A stretch of 64,000 bases of DNA from Lysobacterales bacterium 66-474 (GTDB lineage: Bacteria > Pseudomonadota > Gammaproteobacteria > Xanthomonadales > Rhodanobacteraceae): the NCBI GenBank assembly GCA_001899805.1, contig MKWP01000015.1, positions 310,001 to 374,000 of the forward strand, given 5' to 3'. Positions within the stretch are counted from its first letter, which is position 1. The number at the start of each line of letters is the position of its first letter. Positions 49,425 to 58,641 of this stretch are shown here, in pieces. Under the pieces are notes generated by a model, which saw nothing but the letters and a program-made list of their open reading frames with translations, was not told where the DNA came from and did not search any database. Position numbers and translations under genes: made by a program.

Positions 49425-51572
49425 ATGCCACGCTGTCGCGCGTTCGTCTTCATCGCCCTGTTGTTCGCCACGGCCACGCTCGCGCCACCGGCGCAGGGCG
49501 CATCGCCGGATGCGGGGTTCAACCTGCAGCAAGTCCTCGCTTATCCCTTCCCGCAAGGCCTGGCGTCCTCGCAACATGGCGACCGCATCGCATGGATCGT
49601 GGACCTTGGTGGCGCGCGCAACGTGTGGATCGCGCAAGCGCCCACGTTCAAGCCGCGCCAGGTCACGCACTTCAGCGCCGACGACGGCCAGGAACTCACG
49701 CAACTGACGTTCTCGCCCTCCGGCGACGAGCTGGTGTTCGTGCGCGGCGGCGATCATGACGCCAACTGGCCGGAAAAGCTGGAGCCCGATCCATCGTCCA
49801 GCCCGATCGAACCCAAGGTGATGCTGTGGACGGTGGACTTGCGCATCGGGACTGCCCGCGAACTGACCGAAGGCGATGCACCCGCGCTCTCTTCCACCGG
49901 CAAGCTCGCCTTCATCAAGGACGATCAGGTGTGGACCGCGTCGCTCGATGCAAAGGACAAGGCCAAGCCGAAGCGGCTGTTCTTCGATCGCGGCAAGGAT
50001 GGCGACCTGCATTGGTCGCCGGACGGCAAACGCCTGGCGTTCGTGTCGAACCGCGGCGACCATGCTTTCATTGGCGTGTTCACCGACGACCGCACGCCGA
50101 TGCTGTACCTGTCGCCTTCGACCGGCAACGACGGCGATCCGCGCTGGTCGCCCGACGGCGCGCGGATCGCGTTCACGCGCCAGCCCGGCAACGGTGGACC
50201 GCCGCAACCCATCCTCGAGCAGACGCCGCAGCCGTGGTCGATCCGCGTCGCGGACGCACGCACCGGACAAGGCCGCGTGGTCTGGCAAAGCCCGGACACC
50301 TTGCTCGGCTCGTATCCCGAAACCGCAGGGGGCGCCAACCTGCACTGGGCCGATGATGGTGCACGCCTGGTGTTCCTCGCCGACCTCGACAACTGGCCGC
50401 ACCTGTACTCGATCGCGGCAAGTGGCGGCACACCCCTGCTGCTGACGCCCGGCAAGTTCATGGTGGAAGATGTCGCGATGGCGCCCGATGGAAAGTCGGT
50501 CGTTTACAGCGCCAACACCGGCACGACGAAGGACGACAACGATCGCCGGCACCTGTTCCGGGTTTCGGTGGATCGCGCGGACGCGAAGGCATTGACCTCG
50601 GGTACCGACATCCAGACCTCGCCCACCGCGGTCGGCGGTACCGTCGCCTACATCGACGCGGGCGCGCAACGGCCGCCGCTGGTTTCGGTGATGCAGGCCG
50701 ACGGCAGCCATCAACGCGCGCTGCAAGCCGACCTGATTCCTGCCGATTTCCCGACCGCACAACTGGTGATTCCGCAGGCCGTGACCTTCAAGGCCGCCGA
50801 CGGCACGGAAATCCAGGGCCAGTTGTTCCGCAGCGCCGATGCCGGCACGAATCAGCCAGGCGTGATCTTCGTGCACGGCGGACCGCCGCGGCAGATGCTG
50901 CTGGGCTGGCATTACATGGGTTACTACTCGAACAGCTACGCGGTGAACCAGTACCTTGCGACGCACGGTTTCACGGTGCTGTCGGTGAACTACCGGCTCG
51001 GCATCGGCTACGGCCATGCCTTCCACAATCCGCCGCACGCGGGGCCGGCCGGCGCCTCCGAGTACCAGGACGTCGTCGCGGGCGCGAAATTCCTGCAGCA
51101 CGTGAACGGCGTCGATCCCACGCGCATCGGCATCTGGGGCGGTTCCTACGGTGGCTATCTCACCGCACTCGCGCTCGCAAGAAACTCCGACATCTTCAAG
51201 GCGGGCGTGGACATGCACGGCCTGCACGACTGGTCGCGCGCGATCGGCTGGTGGTTCGCCCAGAACCCGAGCGCGCGTTATGAACAGGGCGATTACAAGG
51301 AAGCGCTGAAGGTCGCGTGGGAGTCCTCGCCCGATGCCGACATCGCGAAGTGGAAATCGCCGGTACTGTTGATCCAGGGCGACGATGACCGCAACGTGCA
51401 TTTCCTGCAGATGGAAGACGTGGTGCCACGCCTGCAGAAGCACGGCGTCCCGTTCGAGGAAATGGTGATCCCCAACGAAATCCATGGCTTCCTGCGCCAC
51501 GCTTCGTGGCTCAAGGCCGACACCGCGACCGTGGATTTCCTCGAGCGCAAGCTCGGCACTGCGGCCCATTGA
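49425..51572 (+). CDS. Exported S9-family prolyl oligopeptidase-like peptidase
   Basis: 715 residues. A signal peptide (MPRCRAFVFIALLFATATLAPPAQG) leads to a beta-propeller made of WSPDG-type repeats (about 40-420) and a C-terminal alpha/beta-hydrolase domain (about 450-715). The catalytic triad is visible: Ser574 in GGSYGGY, Asp in GDDDRNVHF (653-655) and His687 in NEIHGF. Such enzymes cleave short peptides, often dipeptides, in the periplasm. I chose the ATG at 49425 because GGAGGG lies just upstream. It is transcribed alone. Confidence 0.92.
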   Translation: MPRCRAFVFIALLFATATLAPPAQGASPDAGFNLQQVLAYPFPQGLASSQHGDRIAWIVDLGGARNVWIAQAPTFKPRQVTHFSADDGQELTQLTFSPSGDELVFVRGGDHDANWPEKLEPDPSSSPIEPKVMLWTVDLRIGTARELTEGDAPALSSTGKLAFIKDDQVWTASLDAKDKAKPKRLFFDRGKDGDLHWSPDGKRLAFVSNRGDHAFIGVFTDDRTPMLYLSPSTGNDGDPRWSPDGARIAFTRQPGNGGPPQPILEQTPQPWSIRVADARTGQGRVVWQSPDTLLGSYPETAGGANLHWADDGARLVFLADLDNWPHLYSIAASGGTPLLLTPGKFMVEDVAMAPDGKSVVYSANTGTTKDDNDRRHLFRVSVDRADAKALTSGTDIQTSPTAVGGTVAYIDAGAQRPPLVSVMQADGSHQRALQADLIPADFPTAQLVIPQAVTFKAADGTEIQGQLFRSADAGTNQPGVIFVHGGPPRQMLLGWHYMGYYSNSYAVNQYLATHGFTVLSVNYRLGIGYGHAFHNPPHAGPAGASEYQDVVAGAKFLQHVNGVDPTRIGIWGGSYGGYLTALALARNSDIFKAGVDMHGLHDWSRAIGWWFAQNPSARYEQGDYKEALKVAWESSPDADIAKWKSPVLLIQGDDDRNVHFLQMEDVVPRLQKHGVPFEEMVIPNEIHGFLRHASWLKADTATVDFLERKLGTAAH

Positions 51573-51651
51573 CCTGCGCTGCAGGCACGCAACATGTTCT
51601 TGCTTTGCCCGTCATCGACAATCCCGCTGTTCCGCTACGCGGTCGAACGCT

Positions 51652-51711
51652 GACGCGAAAAGCAACCGATTCCGGGTTCCGCCGCAAAGAGCGGCGGCGG
51701 CCTCGGAATGA
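51652..51711 (+). repeat. Dispersed repeat family B, copy 2
   Basis: GCGAAAAGCAACCGATTCC, GGGTTCCG, a hairpin CCGC-AAAGA-GCGG, then CGGCCTCGGAATGACGA. It is the inverted equivalent of 7937-8031, with the central hairpin rewritten but still paired. It lies in the 194-bp gap between the S9 peptidase and the arylamine N-acetyltransferase. Confidence 0.78.
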
Positions 51712-51766
51712 CGAGCCCGACAAGGGCGGACTTGCTGTCTCGCCATGGATATTGCCGAGCCGCGAC

Positions 51767-52588
51767 ATGCCAGACGCATCGATCGACCTTGACGCCTACC
51801 TGCAACGCATCGGCGTGCGCACACCCGTCGTGCCGGACTTGCAGAGCCTGCGCAGCATCATCGCCGCGCACGTCGCCACGATCCCGTTCGAAAACCTCGA
51901 TCCGTTCCTCGGCGTGTCACCGGCGCTGGGCATCGCATCCGTCCAACGCAAGCTGGTACACGACGGCCGCGGCGGCTATTGCTTCGAGCAGAACCGCCTG
52001 CTGGGCGATGCCCTGCGCGCGATCGGCTTCCAGGTGACCGACCTGGCCGCGCGCGTGCTGTGGGGACAACCTGACGATGCGATCACCGCGCGCACCCACA
52101 TGCTGCTGCGCGTCGAAGTCGACGGAAAATCATGGCTGGCCGACGTGGGTTTCGGCGGCAACACGCCCACCGGCCCGCTTGAACTTGCCCCCGGCGTCCA
52201 ACAGGCCACGCCACACGAACCGTTCCGCCTGATCCGCCGCAACGACAGCGATTGGCGGTTGCAACTGTTCGCCGCCGATGCGTGGCAGACGCTGTACCGC
52301 TTCGACCTGCAGCCGCAATTCGCTGCCGACTACCGCGTCGGCAACTGGTGGACATCCACGAACCCGGATTCGCATTTCGTCACCGGCCTGAGCGCGGCGC
52401 GCGCGCTTCACGGCCGCAGGCTGACGTTACGCAACCGCGAATTCGCGGTGCACGTCACCAACGGTCCGACGCAGCGCCGCACGTTGCGCGACGCCGGCGA
52501 AATCCGCGCAGTGCTGCAGGAAGAATTCCTGATCCGCTTGCCGCAACACCCGGCGCTGGACGACAAGCTCGGCAATCTCCCTGGTTGA
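51767..52588 (+). CDS. nat: Arylamine N-acetyltransferase
   Basis: 273 residues, acetyl-CoA-dependent N-acetylation of arylamines and hydrazines. The cysteine-protease-like triad is intact: Cys72 in RGGYCFEQN, His111 in RTHMLL and Asp126 in ADVGFGG (compare Cys69, His107, Asp122 in Salmonella NAT). It starts MPDASIDLDAYLQRIG with the conserved IPFENLD downstream. ATG at 51767; the long open frame upstream crosses a repeat and is not coding. Confidence 0.95.
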   Translation: MPDASIDLDAYLQRIGVRTPVVPDLQSLRSIIAAHVATIPFENLDPFLGVSPALGIASVQRKLVHDGRGGYCFEQNRLLGDALRAIGFQVTDLAARVLWGQPDDAITARTHMLLRVEVDGKSWLADVGFGGNTPTGPLELAPGVQQATPHEPFRLIRRNDSDWRLQLFAADAWQTLYRFDLQPQFAADYRVGNWWTSTNPDSHFVTGLSAARALHGRRLTLRNREFAVHVTNGPTQRRTLRDAGEIRAVLQEEFLIRLPQHPALDDKLGNLPG

Positions 52589-52691
52589 CTGGACTTCTAG
52601 CACGCTGCTTCTTGCCCGATTCGGCAAGCTCCTTGCAAAAGGTCGCAGATTCCTCGTCGCCGGCGCCACGAACGACACGCGCCGCGCAAGT

Positions 52692-53129
52692 TCAGTCGCG
52701 CTTGTCGTCGGGCGTCTTCGCCTCGGACCCGGCACGCGCCGCGCGGATGGCCTTGGCGTCGAGTTGCCCAATGCGCATGATCTGGCAGCGGTCGCCACCG
52801 GCCAGCACCGCATCCTGGTTGGAACTCACCAGGCCATCCCGTGACGTAAGGCCTATGATGCCCGCTGTGGTCTGCAGACCCAGGCACGGCCCCGCCGTTG
52901 TCAGAAGGTACGCCGCGCGGGGACTGGTCCAGACCACGACGCTGCCGAGCTGGTTCGAATCCCAGCTGTACAGCGAGGTGAAGTTGAACCATGGCACGGT
53001 ACGCTGCACGTATTTCGCGTAGTCGATCGCCGCGTGCGCGCGATGTGCGGATGCCTCGCGCGAGGGTTGCTGGGCGCAGGCGGCCATCAGGACAGCCATC
53101 AACAAGGGAATCCACTTGAAGCGGCGCAT
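52692..53129 (-). CDS. DUF6491-family lipoprotein
   Basis: 145 residues. Lipoprotein signal MRRFKWIPLLMAVLMAAC (Cys18) followed by a compact domain: VPWFNFTSLYSWDSNQLGSVVVWTSPRAAYLLTTAGPCLGLQ ends with GDRCQIMRIGQLDAKAIRA, the pattern of the DUF6491 family common in Xanthomonadales. The function is unknown; the two Cys in the body may pair. The ATG at 53129 is chosen for the signal. It lies downstream of the M28 peptidase on the same strand with a 116-bp gap. Confidence 0.82.
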   Translation of the reverse strand: MRRFKWIPLLMAVLMAACAQQPSREASAHRAHAAIDYAKYVQRTVPWFNFTSLYSWDSNQLGSVVVWTSPRAAYLLTTAGPCLGLQTTAGIIGLTSRDGLVSSNQDAVLAGGDRCQIMRIGQLDAKAIRAARAGSEAKTPDDKRD

Positions 53130-53245
53130 GGCGGCTGATCCGCTGGAAGGAAGGAGGCTTCCATCATCCTCCCGTGCGGCCCGTGCGTTGTGAATACACG
53201 CCAACCGGACGGCTCCGCACGCTGCGCGCGCGGAGCCGCCGTCGA

Positions 53246-55555
53246 TCACTGCTTGAGCAACGCCGTCAGCTTGTCGAGTTGCGCGCGATAGGTGTCGAGC
53301 ACGTTCGCCGTGACCGCCGCGTACTTGTCGGCGCGGTTCCAGTCGCGCGCATCCAGCGCTTCGTGCACGGCCGGGATCGTCTTCGGCGCGTAACCCGTCA
53401 ACTCGCCCGGCGCCTGGATCATGTTCTTGAACCAGGGGCGCCCCGGCAGACCCTGCGCATCCAGCAGGCGCTGTTCCATGCTGCCCATCAATTGGTTGAC
53501 CTGCGCGAGTTGTACGGCCGGAATATCCAGGCCCTTTTCGGCGCGCGCGCTGTAAGCCTTTTCATAGGCTTGCGCGCTTTTCTTCAGTTTCTTTGCCGCG
53601 CTATCCAAAGGCGCGAAATCGATCTTCGGCACGTCGGAAAGGCGCTCGGGCGGCGCCACCGGATGCAGCGGATCGGCAGCCAGCTTGTACGCGCCGGCAT
53701 CCAGCAACTTGTGTTGCGCCACGGCTTCCTTGCGTGCGTTGTCGGCCTGTTTGTGCAATTGCCCGACGTAGCGGTCCAGCGTGCTGCTGAAGTCGCCGAA
53801 ACGCATCGGCAGCACTTCCGCATCGGCGGTGCGCATCACGATGTGTCCGGCCACTTGCGCCAGCGCGACTTCGTACTTGAAGCCGGGGTCGCCGAAGCGG
53901 TCGAAGTGATCGAAATCGTCGTAACGCGAGTGGTACACGCCGCCCTGGTTGGACTCGCCACCGAAGCCGATATCCAGCGTCGCGATGCCGAGGTGTTCCA
54001 GGAACGCGCTGTAGTCCGAACCCGAACCCAGCGGCGCGATCGGAATGTCGCCACTCTCGCCCGCCAGTTTCGCGCTTTCCTTCAACATCGGGCTGGCGGT
54101 CTTGCCGGCAGCATTCACGTCGAGGAACGCACGCTGGCGCTGCTGCACGCTCGCTTGTGTTTCTGGGTCGGTCACGCCCGCCGCGACCTGGTTGACCAGG
54201 TGCTGCAACGAATGACTGCCGCCCGCGAACAACATGCCGCGTCCGTTGGTATCGGAATTGAGGTACATCACCGCTTTCTGCTGCAGCTCCTTCGCGTGGG
54301 TTTCGGCCCACTCGGTCGAGCCGAGCAGGCCCGGTTCCTCGCCATCCCAGCTTGCGTACACGATGGTGCGTTTCGGACGCCAGCCCTGCTGGTACAACGT
54401 GCCCAACGCCTTGGCTTCGGCCAGTTCGGACACCATGCCCGCCAGCGGATCGAACGCGCCGAACACCCAACCGTCGTGGTGGTTGCCGCGCAGCACCCAC
54501 TGGTCGGCGTCGCTGGAACCCGGCAGCTTGGCGATCACGTCATAGACCGGCTTCAGGCTCCAGTCCGACTTCACCACCATGTGCACCTTGGCCGGACCCG
54601 CACCGACGTGGTAGGTGAACGGCAACGCGCCGCGCCAGCTCTCGGGCGCGTCGGGGCCACCCATTGCCTGCAGCATCGGCGTCGCGTCGGCGTAGGAAAT
54701 CGGCAGCACCGGGATCTTGAGGAGGGTCTTGGCGTCCTCCAGGGGGAGGTGTTTCGCGCCGGGCACGGAACCGTAACCCGGCGTGGTCGGGTCGCCCGGA
54801 TACAACTGCATCTTCGCGACCGAGCCACGCTGCACGCCTTCGGGCGGACGGGTCGGTCCGACCGGGTACGGATCGCCTGTGAAATAGCCGTCGTCGCGGG
54901 GATCGGAATAGATCAGGCAGCCGATCGCGCCGTGCTCCCAGGCGAGTTCCGGCTTGAGGCCGCGCCAGCCGGCGCCATAGCGGACGATCACGATCTTGCC
55001 CTTGACGCTGACACCCAGCCGCGCCAGTTCCTTGTAATCGTCGGGCATCCCGTAGTTGACGTACACCAGTTCGCCGGTGACATCGCCATCGGCGCCGTAC
55101 ACGTTGTAGGGCGGCAACGCGCCCGGCAGCGACGAACTGGCGTCGCCCTTGATCGGCGGTTCGTGCAGCGTGGCCTTGAACGGGGTCGGCGCCAGCAGCT
55201 CGACCGACTCGTGGATGGGCGTCGGATACAGCACGTCGAACTGCTCGATGTGCGCGTCCCAACCCCAGCTCTTGAACTGCGCCAGCATCCACTCGGCGTT
55301 GGCCTTGTCGTGCGGCGAACCGACATGGTTGGGTTCCGACGACATCTGCTTCAGCCAGCCGCGGATCTCGTCGGCGTTCAACAGTGCATCGAAGCGCTGT
55401 TCGAGCTGGCGCTGTTGCGCCGCGCGGCTGGCCGTGAACCCCAGCATGCCGCCGGACGGCGACGTTTGCGCCGGCGGCGCCGCCGCACCCGCGGCACAGG
55501 TCAACGACAGGCACGCCAATACCACCGTCATGCGATGCAACTTCGCTCGCTTCAT
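53246..55555 (-). CDS. Exported M28-family peptidase, glutamate carboxypeptidase II-like
   Basis: 769 residues. A signal peptide (to about residue 24) precedes the three-part PSMA/GCPII layout: a protease domain interrupted by a PA domain (about 120-330) and a C-terminal transferrin-receptor-like dimerisation domain (about 610-769). The di-zinc ligands are all visible: His in GNHHDGWVFGAFDP with the bridging Asp, Glu-Glu in SWDGEEPGLLGS (the first being the general base), Asp in YLNSDTN and His in GGVYHSRYDD. It would remove C-terminal acidic residues or dipeptides in the periplasm. ATG at 55555. Confidence 0.93.
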   Translation of the reverse strand: MKRAKLHRMTVVLACLSLTCAAGAAAPPAQTSPSGGMLGFTASRAAQQRQLEQRFDALLNADEIRGWLKQMSSEPNHVGSPHDKANAEWMLAQFKSWGWDAHIEQFDVLYPTPIHESVELLAPTPFKATLHEPPIKGDASSSLPGALPPYNVYGADGDVTGELVYVNYGMPDDYKELARLGVSVKGKIVIVRYGAGWRGLKPELAWEHGAIGCLIYSDPRDDGYFTGDPYPVGPTRPPEGVQRGSVAKMQLYPGDPTTPGYGSVPGAKHLPLEDAKTLLKIPVLPISYADATPMLQAMGGPDAPESWRGALPFTYHVGAGPAKVHMVVKSDWSLKPVYDVIAKLPGSSDADQWVLRGNHHDGWVFGAFDPLAGMVSELAEAKALGTLYQQGWRPKRTIVYASWDGEEPGLLGSTEWAETHAKELQQKAVMYLNSDTNGRGMLFAGGSHSLQHLVNQVAAGVTDPETQASVQQRQRAFLDVNAAGKTASPMLKESAKLAGESGDIPIAPLGSGSDYSAFLEHLGIATLDIGFGGESNQGGVYHSRYDDFDHFDRFGDPGFKYEVALAQVAGHIVMRTADAEVLPMRFGDFSSTLDRYVGQLHKQADNARKEAVAQHKLLDAGAYKLAADPLHPVAPPERLSDVPKIDFAPLDSAAKKLKKSAQAYEKAYSARAEKGLDIPAVQLAQVNQLMGSMEQRLLDAQGLPGRPWFKNMIQAPGELTGYAPKTIPAVHEALDARDWNRADKYAAVTANVLDTYRAQLDKLTALLKQ

Positions 55556-55680
55556 GGTCAAGCCCCTCTGCAGGAAGTCCCGCGGCCCGCGCGGGTCAAA
55601 GATGTCCTTTGTACGCCTGCCCGCAACGGCCCGCATGGGACAATCGTCATGGTTGCGGGCACGCGGCATTTCCGGCGATT

Positions 55681-56640
55681 TCAGCCGGCCGATCGATCCA
55701 GCCACACCTCGAGCCCCTGTGCGTTCAATTCGATGTCGATCGCGAGCAATGCGCGGATCTCGTCCGGCGTTCGCGGACAACCGTGCGAACGCGCGCGCTC
55801 GACGTAAAGCCGTGCGATCGATTCGGCCAGCACGGCATGCCGGTTTTCGTCGCGCGCGTGTCGATGCGCCAGTTCCACCATCGCGTCGATGGTCGCGTGC
55901 AAGTCATCCGCCAGCCGGTGGATTTCCGCAACCGGCCCGAAATGGGTAAGGTAGATGGCCGGCGGTCGCAGCGCCACCAATCGCCGGATCGATGCGTGCA
56001 GCGCATCCGGATCGAATTGCACCGGCGAGGTGGTGGGGATGATGAACGGCCCTTTCGCCGTATCGAACTCGCGATAGGACAATCCGAACGTATCGCCGCT
56101 GAAGATGCAGCCGCTGCCTTCGTCGAGGATCGCGTTGTGGTGCTTCGCATGGCCCGGCGTGTCGAGGCAGCGCAGCATACGTCCGGCGAGGTCCACGGCG
56201 TGCCCGTCCGGCGCTTCGACCACGCGTTCGGTCGGCACCGGCTCCAGCGCGCCGTAACTGCGCCGCATTTCCTCTTCGCCGTACACCGCGGTGGCGCCCG
56301 CCCACAATTTCGACGGGTCGATCATGTGGCGCGCGCCGCGCGGGTGCACCACCAGCTTCGCATTGGGCAGGTGTGCCATCAGCTCGCCGGCGCCACCGGC
56401 GTGGTCGAGGTGGACGTGGGTCAGGATCAGCCAGTCCACGTTCCCGACCGACAGTCCGGCCGCCGCCAGCGCCGCCAGCATGCGCGGCTGCGAGTGCTGG
56501 GTGCCGCAGTCGACGAAGGCGGCGCGTCCATCTTCGACGATCAGGTACGCGGCATCGAACTGCGGACGCTGGAAGCCGGTATCGATGACGTGGATGCCGG
56601 GTGCGGCATCCCCGTCCACTGAAGTGTGCGCGGCGTGCAT
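55681..56640 (-). CDS. MBL-fold metallo-hydrolase
   Basis: 319 residues with an intact binuclear metal site: THVHLDHAGG at 74-83, LDTPGHAKHHNA, IFSGDTFG and LTHFGPV. After the ~210-residue core comes a helical C-terminal region (HRLADDLHATIDAMVELAHRHARD...). It is probably a cytosolic hydrolase of thioesters or glyoxalase II-like substrates; the exact substrate is unknown. The ATG at 56640 (MHAAHTSVDG) is a reasonable start, but no strong ribosome site was seen. Confidence 0.88.
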   Translation of the reverse strand: MHAAHTSVDGDAAPGIHVIDTGFQRPQFDAAYLIVEDGRAAFVDCGTQHSQPRMLAALAAAGLSVGNVDWLILTHVHLDHAGGAGELMAHLPNAKLVVHPRGARHMIDPSKLWAGATAVYGEEEMRRSYGALEPVPTERVVEAPDGHAVDLAGRMLRCLDTPGHAKHHNAILDEGSGCIFSGDTFGLSYREFDTAKGPFIIPTTSPVQFDPDALHASIRRLVALRPPAIYLTHFGPVAEIHRLADDLHATIDAMVELAHRHARDENRHAVLAESIARLYVERARSHGCPRTPDEIRALLAIDIELNAQGLEVWLDRSAG

Positions 56641-56692
56641 GCAGCCATGATAAGCGAGGCCGCCGATGGCGGCCTCCGTGGCGGTCGGCTGC

Positions 56693-57181
56693 TCAGGCCT
56701 TGCGCAGATAGTGGCGTGTCGCAAATGACACGATCAGCCCGAACACCAGCATCGCCAGCAGGTTCCAGACGAAGGACATCGGCGTGAAATGGCCGACGCG
56801 ATGCCACGCGGACAACGGCAGCACCACGTAATTCATCACCACGAACACGACCACCCCGTAGGCCAGCCCTGCCAGGAACCAGCGTGCGGTCAGCCAGCGC
56901 AGGCGCAGCGCCGCGAACACGAAGATCGCGGCGATCAGCATGCCCATGCCCCATTGCAGGAACAGGCCGAGCCACATCGTGTATGCGCCGCCCTGCAATG
57001 CCGCCGGCCCGAGCAGGCCACCCGCGATGAATTGCTGGATCCTGGAAGGATCGAGCCCGGTGATCAATGCGGCTGCACCGATGTCGATGGTGCCGGCGAT
57101 CAATCCGCCGAACAGGATGGCCGATGCCGCGCGCCACCCGGGGCCCGGTCCACGTGCCGCAACACTCGTCGGGGTGTCCAT
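56693..57181 (-). CDS. Four-TM membrane protein of unknown function
   Basis: 162 residues from the ATG at 57181. Four hydrophobic segments (about 20-40, 65-90, 95-115, 130-155) with an N-terminal GGLIAGTIDIGAAALI motif resembling small YagU/DUF1440-type inner-membrane proteins. No catalytic residues are evident. It is 52 bp upstream of the MBL gene on the same strand, so co-transcription is possible. Confidence 0.78.
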   Translation of the reverse strand: MDTPTSVAARGPGPGWRAASAILFGGLIAGTIDIGAAALITGLDPSRIQQFIAGGLLGPAALQGGAYTMWLGLFLQWGMGMLIAAIFVFAALRLRWLTARWFLAGLAYGVVVFVVMNYVVLPLSAWHRVGHFTPMSFVWNLLAMLVFGLIVSFATRHYLRKA

Positions 57182-57360
57182 GCGATGGCCTCTCGTGTAG
57201 GGCGCACAGGATAATCGCTTTGGCGGGGCTTGCACGCGTGCCTTCGGTCACGGCGCAATCATCGCAACACGGCGCTGCGGGCAGCGAAGGGTTGGCCGGA
57301 TTGCATCGCGCTTGCTATGGTGTGCGCTCTCCGGCCGCCGCGCCCGCTCGCTTCGCGCCC

Positions 57361-58593
57361 ATGCTGCCCAGCCCGACCCAGCTCCTGCGCAACCGCCTCC
57401 AGCAATGGCACCAGCGCAGCGGCGGGCGCCACTGGTTTCCGCATGTGCCGCTGGCGATCCTGCTCGCGCTCGGCGGGTTCTGGCTGCTGCAAAACGATCT
57501 CGGGCGCCAATGGCGGCCGATTCTCGAACAACTGCTGGACCCCGACAGCACTGGAGGACTGCACCCCGCGCTCCTGCCGCCGCTGTTGATCGGCGTCGGG
57601 ATGCTGATCATGGCGGCCGGATTGTTGCTGCGCTCGCGCCTGGCGTGGACCATGGCCCTGCTGCTTGCCGCGCTCGGCGCAGTCAGCATGTTGTTCGGAC
57701 AGCACGCGCACGGTCATCTGCTGCTGGGCTATTTCATCCTGATCCTGGCGCTGCTGGCATTCGCGTGGCGCCAGTTCGACCGCACCAGCGTCACCGCCAG
57801 CACCCTGTTCGCACTGACTTCGGTGGCGATGTTGCTGGTGTACGCCACCTTCGGCACGTACTACCTCGGCGCGGATTTCAAGCCGCGGATCACCGACCTC
57901 GTGACCGCGCTCTACTACGCGATGGTCACCATGAGCACGGTAGGTTACGGCGACATCACCCCGCAAACCGCCGAAGCCAAACTGTTCGCGGTCTCGATCA
58001 TCGTGCTGGGCGTCGCGGTGTTCGCGACCTCGCTGACCGCGGTGATCGCGCCGCTGGTCACCCGCAGCCTGCAACGCATCGTCAACCGGAAAGGACCTCG
58101 CATGAATCGCGAAAACCATTTCGTCGTGATCGGCAACACGCCGCTTGCGCTCAATACCCTGCGCGAGTTGACCCGCCGCGGCCATCCCGCCACCCTGCTG
58201 ATGCGCACGGAACCGGAATCCGGCGTGCCGGACGACGTCGACAAGGTGATCGGCGAGCCGAGCGATGGCGACGTGCTGCGCAAGGCCGGCGCCGACAAGG
58301 CCCAAGCGGTGCTGGCGATGCTGCCGGACGATTCCGAAAACGCCTTCGTGGTGCTGGCGGTACGCGAACTCGCGGGCAAGGCGCGCACCGTCGCCGCAGT
58401 GAACGATGCGCACCACCTCGGGCGCGTGCAACTGGTGCAACCGGATGTGGTGATCGCGCCGCAGATCCTGGGCGGCGAACTCGCGGCGATGCTGCTGACC
58501 GGCGAGGAAGTCACGGCGGATTTCGTGATGCGGCGGGTGTTCCAGCAGCGCGGCGGCACGAATGGAAAGCCGGCACCGAAGCCGGCGGCTTGA
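57361..58593 (+). CDS. kch: Voltage-gated-type potassium channel with RCK domain
   Basis: 410 residues, aligning along its length with E. coli Kch (417 aa). Six membrane segments, with the pore filter TVGYGD at 193-198 in YYAMVTMSTVGYGDITPQ, then a cytosolic RCK/TrkA-N domain (about 252-390: NHFVVIGNTPLALNTLRELTRRG). An internal ATG at residue 248 (58102) has its own ribosome site AAGGA, as in E. coli Kch where the RCK part is also made separately. The gate ligand is unknown. ATG at 57361. It is followed by an MscS-type channel 48 bp downstream. Confidence 0.93.
   Translation: MLPSPTQLLRNRLQQWHQRSGGRHWFPHVPLAILLALGGFWLLQNDLGRQWRPILEQLLDPDSTGGLHPALLPPLLIGVGMLIMAAGLLLRSRLAWTMALLLAALGAVSMLFGQHAHGHLLLGYFILILALLAFAWRQFDRTSVTASTLFALTSVAMLLVYATFGTYYLGADFKPRITDLVTALYYAMVTMSTVGYGDITPQTAEAKLFAVSIIVLGVAVFATSLTAVIAPLVTRSLQRIVNRKGPRMNRENHFVVIGNTPLALNTLRELTRRGHPATLLMRTEPESGVPDDVDKVIGEPSDGDVLRKAGADKAQAVLAMLPDDSENAFVVLAVRELAGKARTVAAVNDAHHLGRVQLVQPDVVIAPQILGGELAAMLLTGEEVTADFVMRRVFQQRGGTNGKPAPKPAA
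58091..58104 (+). promoter_or_regulatory. Internal ribosome site and ATG for a separate RCK domain of Kch
   Basis: AAGGA (58091-58095) lies 6 nt before the in-frame ATG at 58102, exactly at the membrane-RCK boundary (GPRMNRENHF). Initiation here would give a ~163-residue soluble RCK protein able to complete the gating ring. The site and spacing are seen in sequence; its use is inferred by analogy with E. coli Kch (Met240) and MthK. Confidence 0.6.
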
Positions 58594-58641
58594 TCGCGCT
58601 GCAACAGGCGCTTCCCCGGACAAGCGAGGATTTTCGTCGCG

